The translations under genes and the position numbers were made by a program. A DNA stretch of 64,000 nt, from contig NZ_JAMFTH010000002.1 in NCBI RefSeq assembly GCF_024195295.1, positions 186,001 to 250,000 on the forward strand. The letters run 5' to 3'. Under the pieces are notes generated by a model. That model was not told where the DNA came from and made no database searches. It was given only the letters and a program-made list of their open reading frames with translations. This document shows positions 63,164 through 64,000 of the stretch, piece by piece. The DNA comes from Gilvimarinus xylanilyticus. Lineage in GTDB: Bacteria > Pseudomonadota > Gammaproteobacteria > Pseudomonadales > Cellvibrionaceae. Within the stretch, counting starts at the first letter, position 1. Each line of letters starts with the position of its first letter.

Positions 63164-64000
63164 CTATAAGCCGTAGGCGCGTACACCAAAAACGCCGCTA
63201 AAAGTCTGGCCGGGCTCTAGATTTACCAAGCCCTCACCAGTATTAAATGCATCGATACCGCAGCTCATTGGCTCGACCGCTAGCGACTTGCGATCGGGCG
63301 ACGTGTACACCTGCATAAAATTCATTCCCCGGTTGCCAGCCCGCTGCCACAACTCCAGACCAAAACCGGCCCGCTCGCTGTCAAAGCGCGCTGATACTCG
63401 ACCACTTTGGCCATCCAGTACAAAACAGTTGTCCAGCTCAACATCGGCGAGGCTCGCGCCCTCGACAAACCGAGTATCCGGTTCGCTTTGCCCTGTGGGC
63501 AGCATGCGCTCATCCACCAAAGTGCGCCGCGCCGGCGGCAATGCCAACCGACAATCATCCAGTGCAACCCCCAGCGAGAAATACGGATGCCACCCCATAC
63601 CCACTGGAATTGTATGCGTGCCTTGGTTTACCACACTCATACAAACTTCCAGCTCGCCTTCGGGGTAGAGCACATAGTCCAGCTGCACTCGCGCCCTAAA
63701 AGGGTAGCCGGGCTCCGAGCCATCGAAAGCGTAGACCAAACTAACCGAACTCGCCCCCTCTACTAAAGGCCCTTCTGTCACTTGCGCCTCGGCGCGATAC
63801 AAAAAACCATGCAGAGCGTTACGCAAAGCCGGCTCATTGAGGTCAAACTGATAGTCGCGCCCTTCGCACCGGTAGCGACCATCGCGCAAACGATTGGGGA
63901 AGGGGAACAACACCGCACCGCGAAAACCCGGATTGGCCGCACATTCGTCACGACCAATTCCCGCGATCACATCGCGCGCGCCCGCCCGCGTGGGCAGAAC
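63164..64000 (-). CDS. Aldose 1-epimerase family protein, 5' end outside window
   Basis: At least 278 residues, open to the window edge; an in-frame GTG at 63970 exists, but frame continues upstream (VLPTRAGARDVIAGIGR) as in relatives, so the gene starts beyond. Interconverts alpha and beta anomers of aldoses, feeding xylA. LFPFPNRLRDGRYRCEGRDYQF, LHGFLYR with a catalytic His, GMGWHPYFSL with the second His, and VEPMSCGIDAFNTGEG with the Glu give the galactose-mutarotase fold. Directly upstream of xylA, so co-transcription is likely. Confidence 0.92.
   Translation of the reverse strand, partial: VLPTRAGARDVIAGIGRDECAANPGFRGAVLFPFPNRLRDGRYRCEGRDYQFDLNEPALRNALHGFLYRAEAQVTEGPLVEGASSVSLVYAFDGSEPGYPFRARVQLDYVLYPEGELEVCMSVVNQGTHTIPVGMGWHPYFSLGVALDDCRLALPPARRTLVDERMLPTGQSEPDTRFVEGASLADVELDNCFVLDGQSGRVSARFDSERAGFGLELWQRAGNRGMNFMQVYTSPDRKSLAVEPMSCGIDAFNTGEGLVNLEPGQTFSGVFGVRAYGL

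Overview
The window reads as chromosome of a marine-type, polysaccharide-degrading gammaproteobacterium, most likely order Cellvibrionales (Cellvibrio, Saccharophagus or Gilvimarinus relatives). The reasons are the Pseudomonas-like order argH / algZ-algR-hemC-hemD-hemX-hemY, a GH26 mannanase lipoprotein with a poly-serine linker and a CBM10-type module, very large TonB-dependent receptors (TBDRs) next to flavin-dependent halogenases, and a xylose isomerase/mutarotase pair. No sequence search was run, so the genus is inference. I found no rRNA, tRNA, CRISPR array, prophage or intact insertion sequence.

Layout. 1-5.4 kb (minus): TBDR, cupin_8 protein and a tryptophan-halogenase-like protein cut by the window edge. 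5.7-14.4 kb: small envelope and stress genes (GlsB-type, DUF3300, PhoD-type phosphatase, AqpZ), the mannanase, a PEBP protein, a CNNM/CBS protein, a cold-shock protein and a YceK-type lipoprotein. 14.5-18.9 kb: a TPR protein, a GFA protein, then an AT-rich patch with a DUF6602 nuclease-like protein and a structured repeat. 19-22.2 kb: pgk and tkt. 22.4-27.4 kb: a SahR-type regulator, metK, a four-helix-bundle cassette, ahcY and metF. 27.4-31.5 kb: ppk1 and ppx, convergent. 31.6-38.4 kb: secB-grxC-yibN divergent from gpmI-envC-ctpA-yibQ. 38.5-40.8 kb: esterase, CPBP protease and small genes. 40.8-48.5 kb: hemYXDC, algRZ and argH. 48.6-51.1 kb: hybrid sensor kinase. 51.2-59.3 kb: a three-gene halogenase operon behind a second TBDR. 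59.5-64 kb: a modular surface lipoprotein, xylA and aldose 1-epimerase (cut by the window edge).

The least understood content is the pair of TBDR/halogenase loci. In the second one, three halogenase-family genes overlap by exactly 11 nt at both junctions. The outer two keep the catalytic Lys and the WxWxIP motif; the middle one has lost both. Both TBDR genes, and more weakly the cupin_8 and lipoprotein genes, share a promoter-like AAATATAAA element. This suggests one co-regulated, carbohydrate-linked system beside the xylose genes. What the halogenases act on cannot be read from sequence.

Regulatory signals that stand out are: a 28-bp perfect palindrome overlapping an apparently leaderless promoter of the SAM-cycle operon; two Pho boxes with 7-4-7 spacing before the PhoD-type phosphatase and ppk1; and a dispersed GTCGGACGTCTGAC-type repeat that forms near-perfect terminal inverted repeats around the four-helix-bundle gene and occurs alone at two other gene boundaries.
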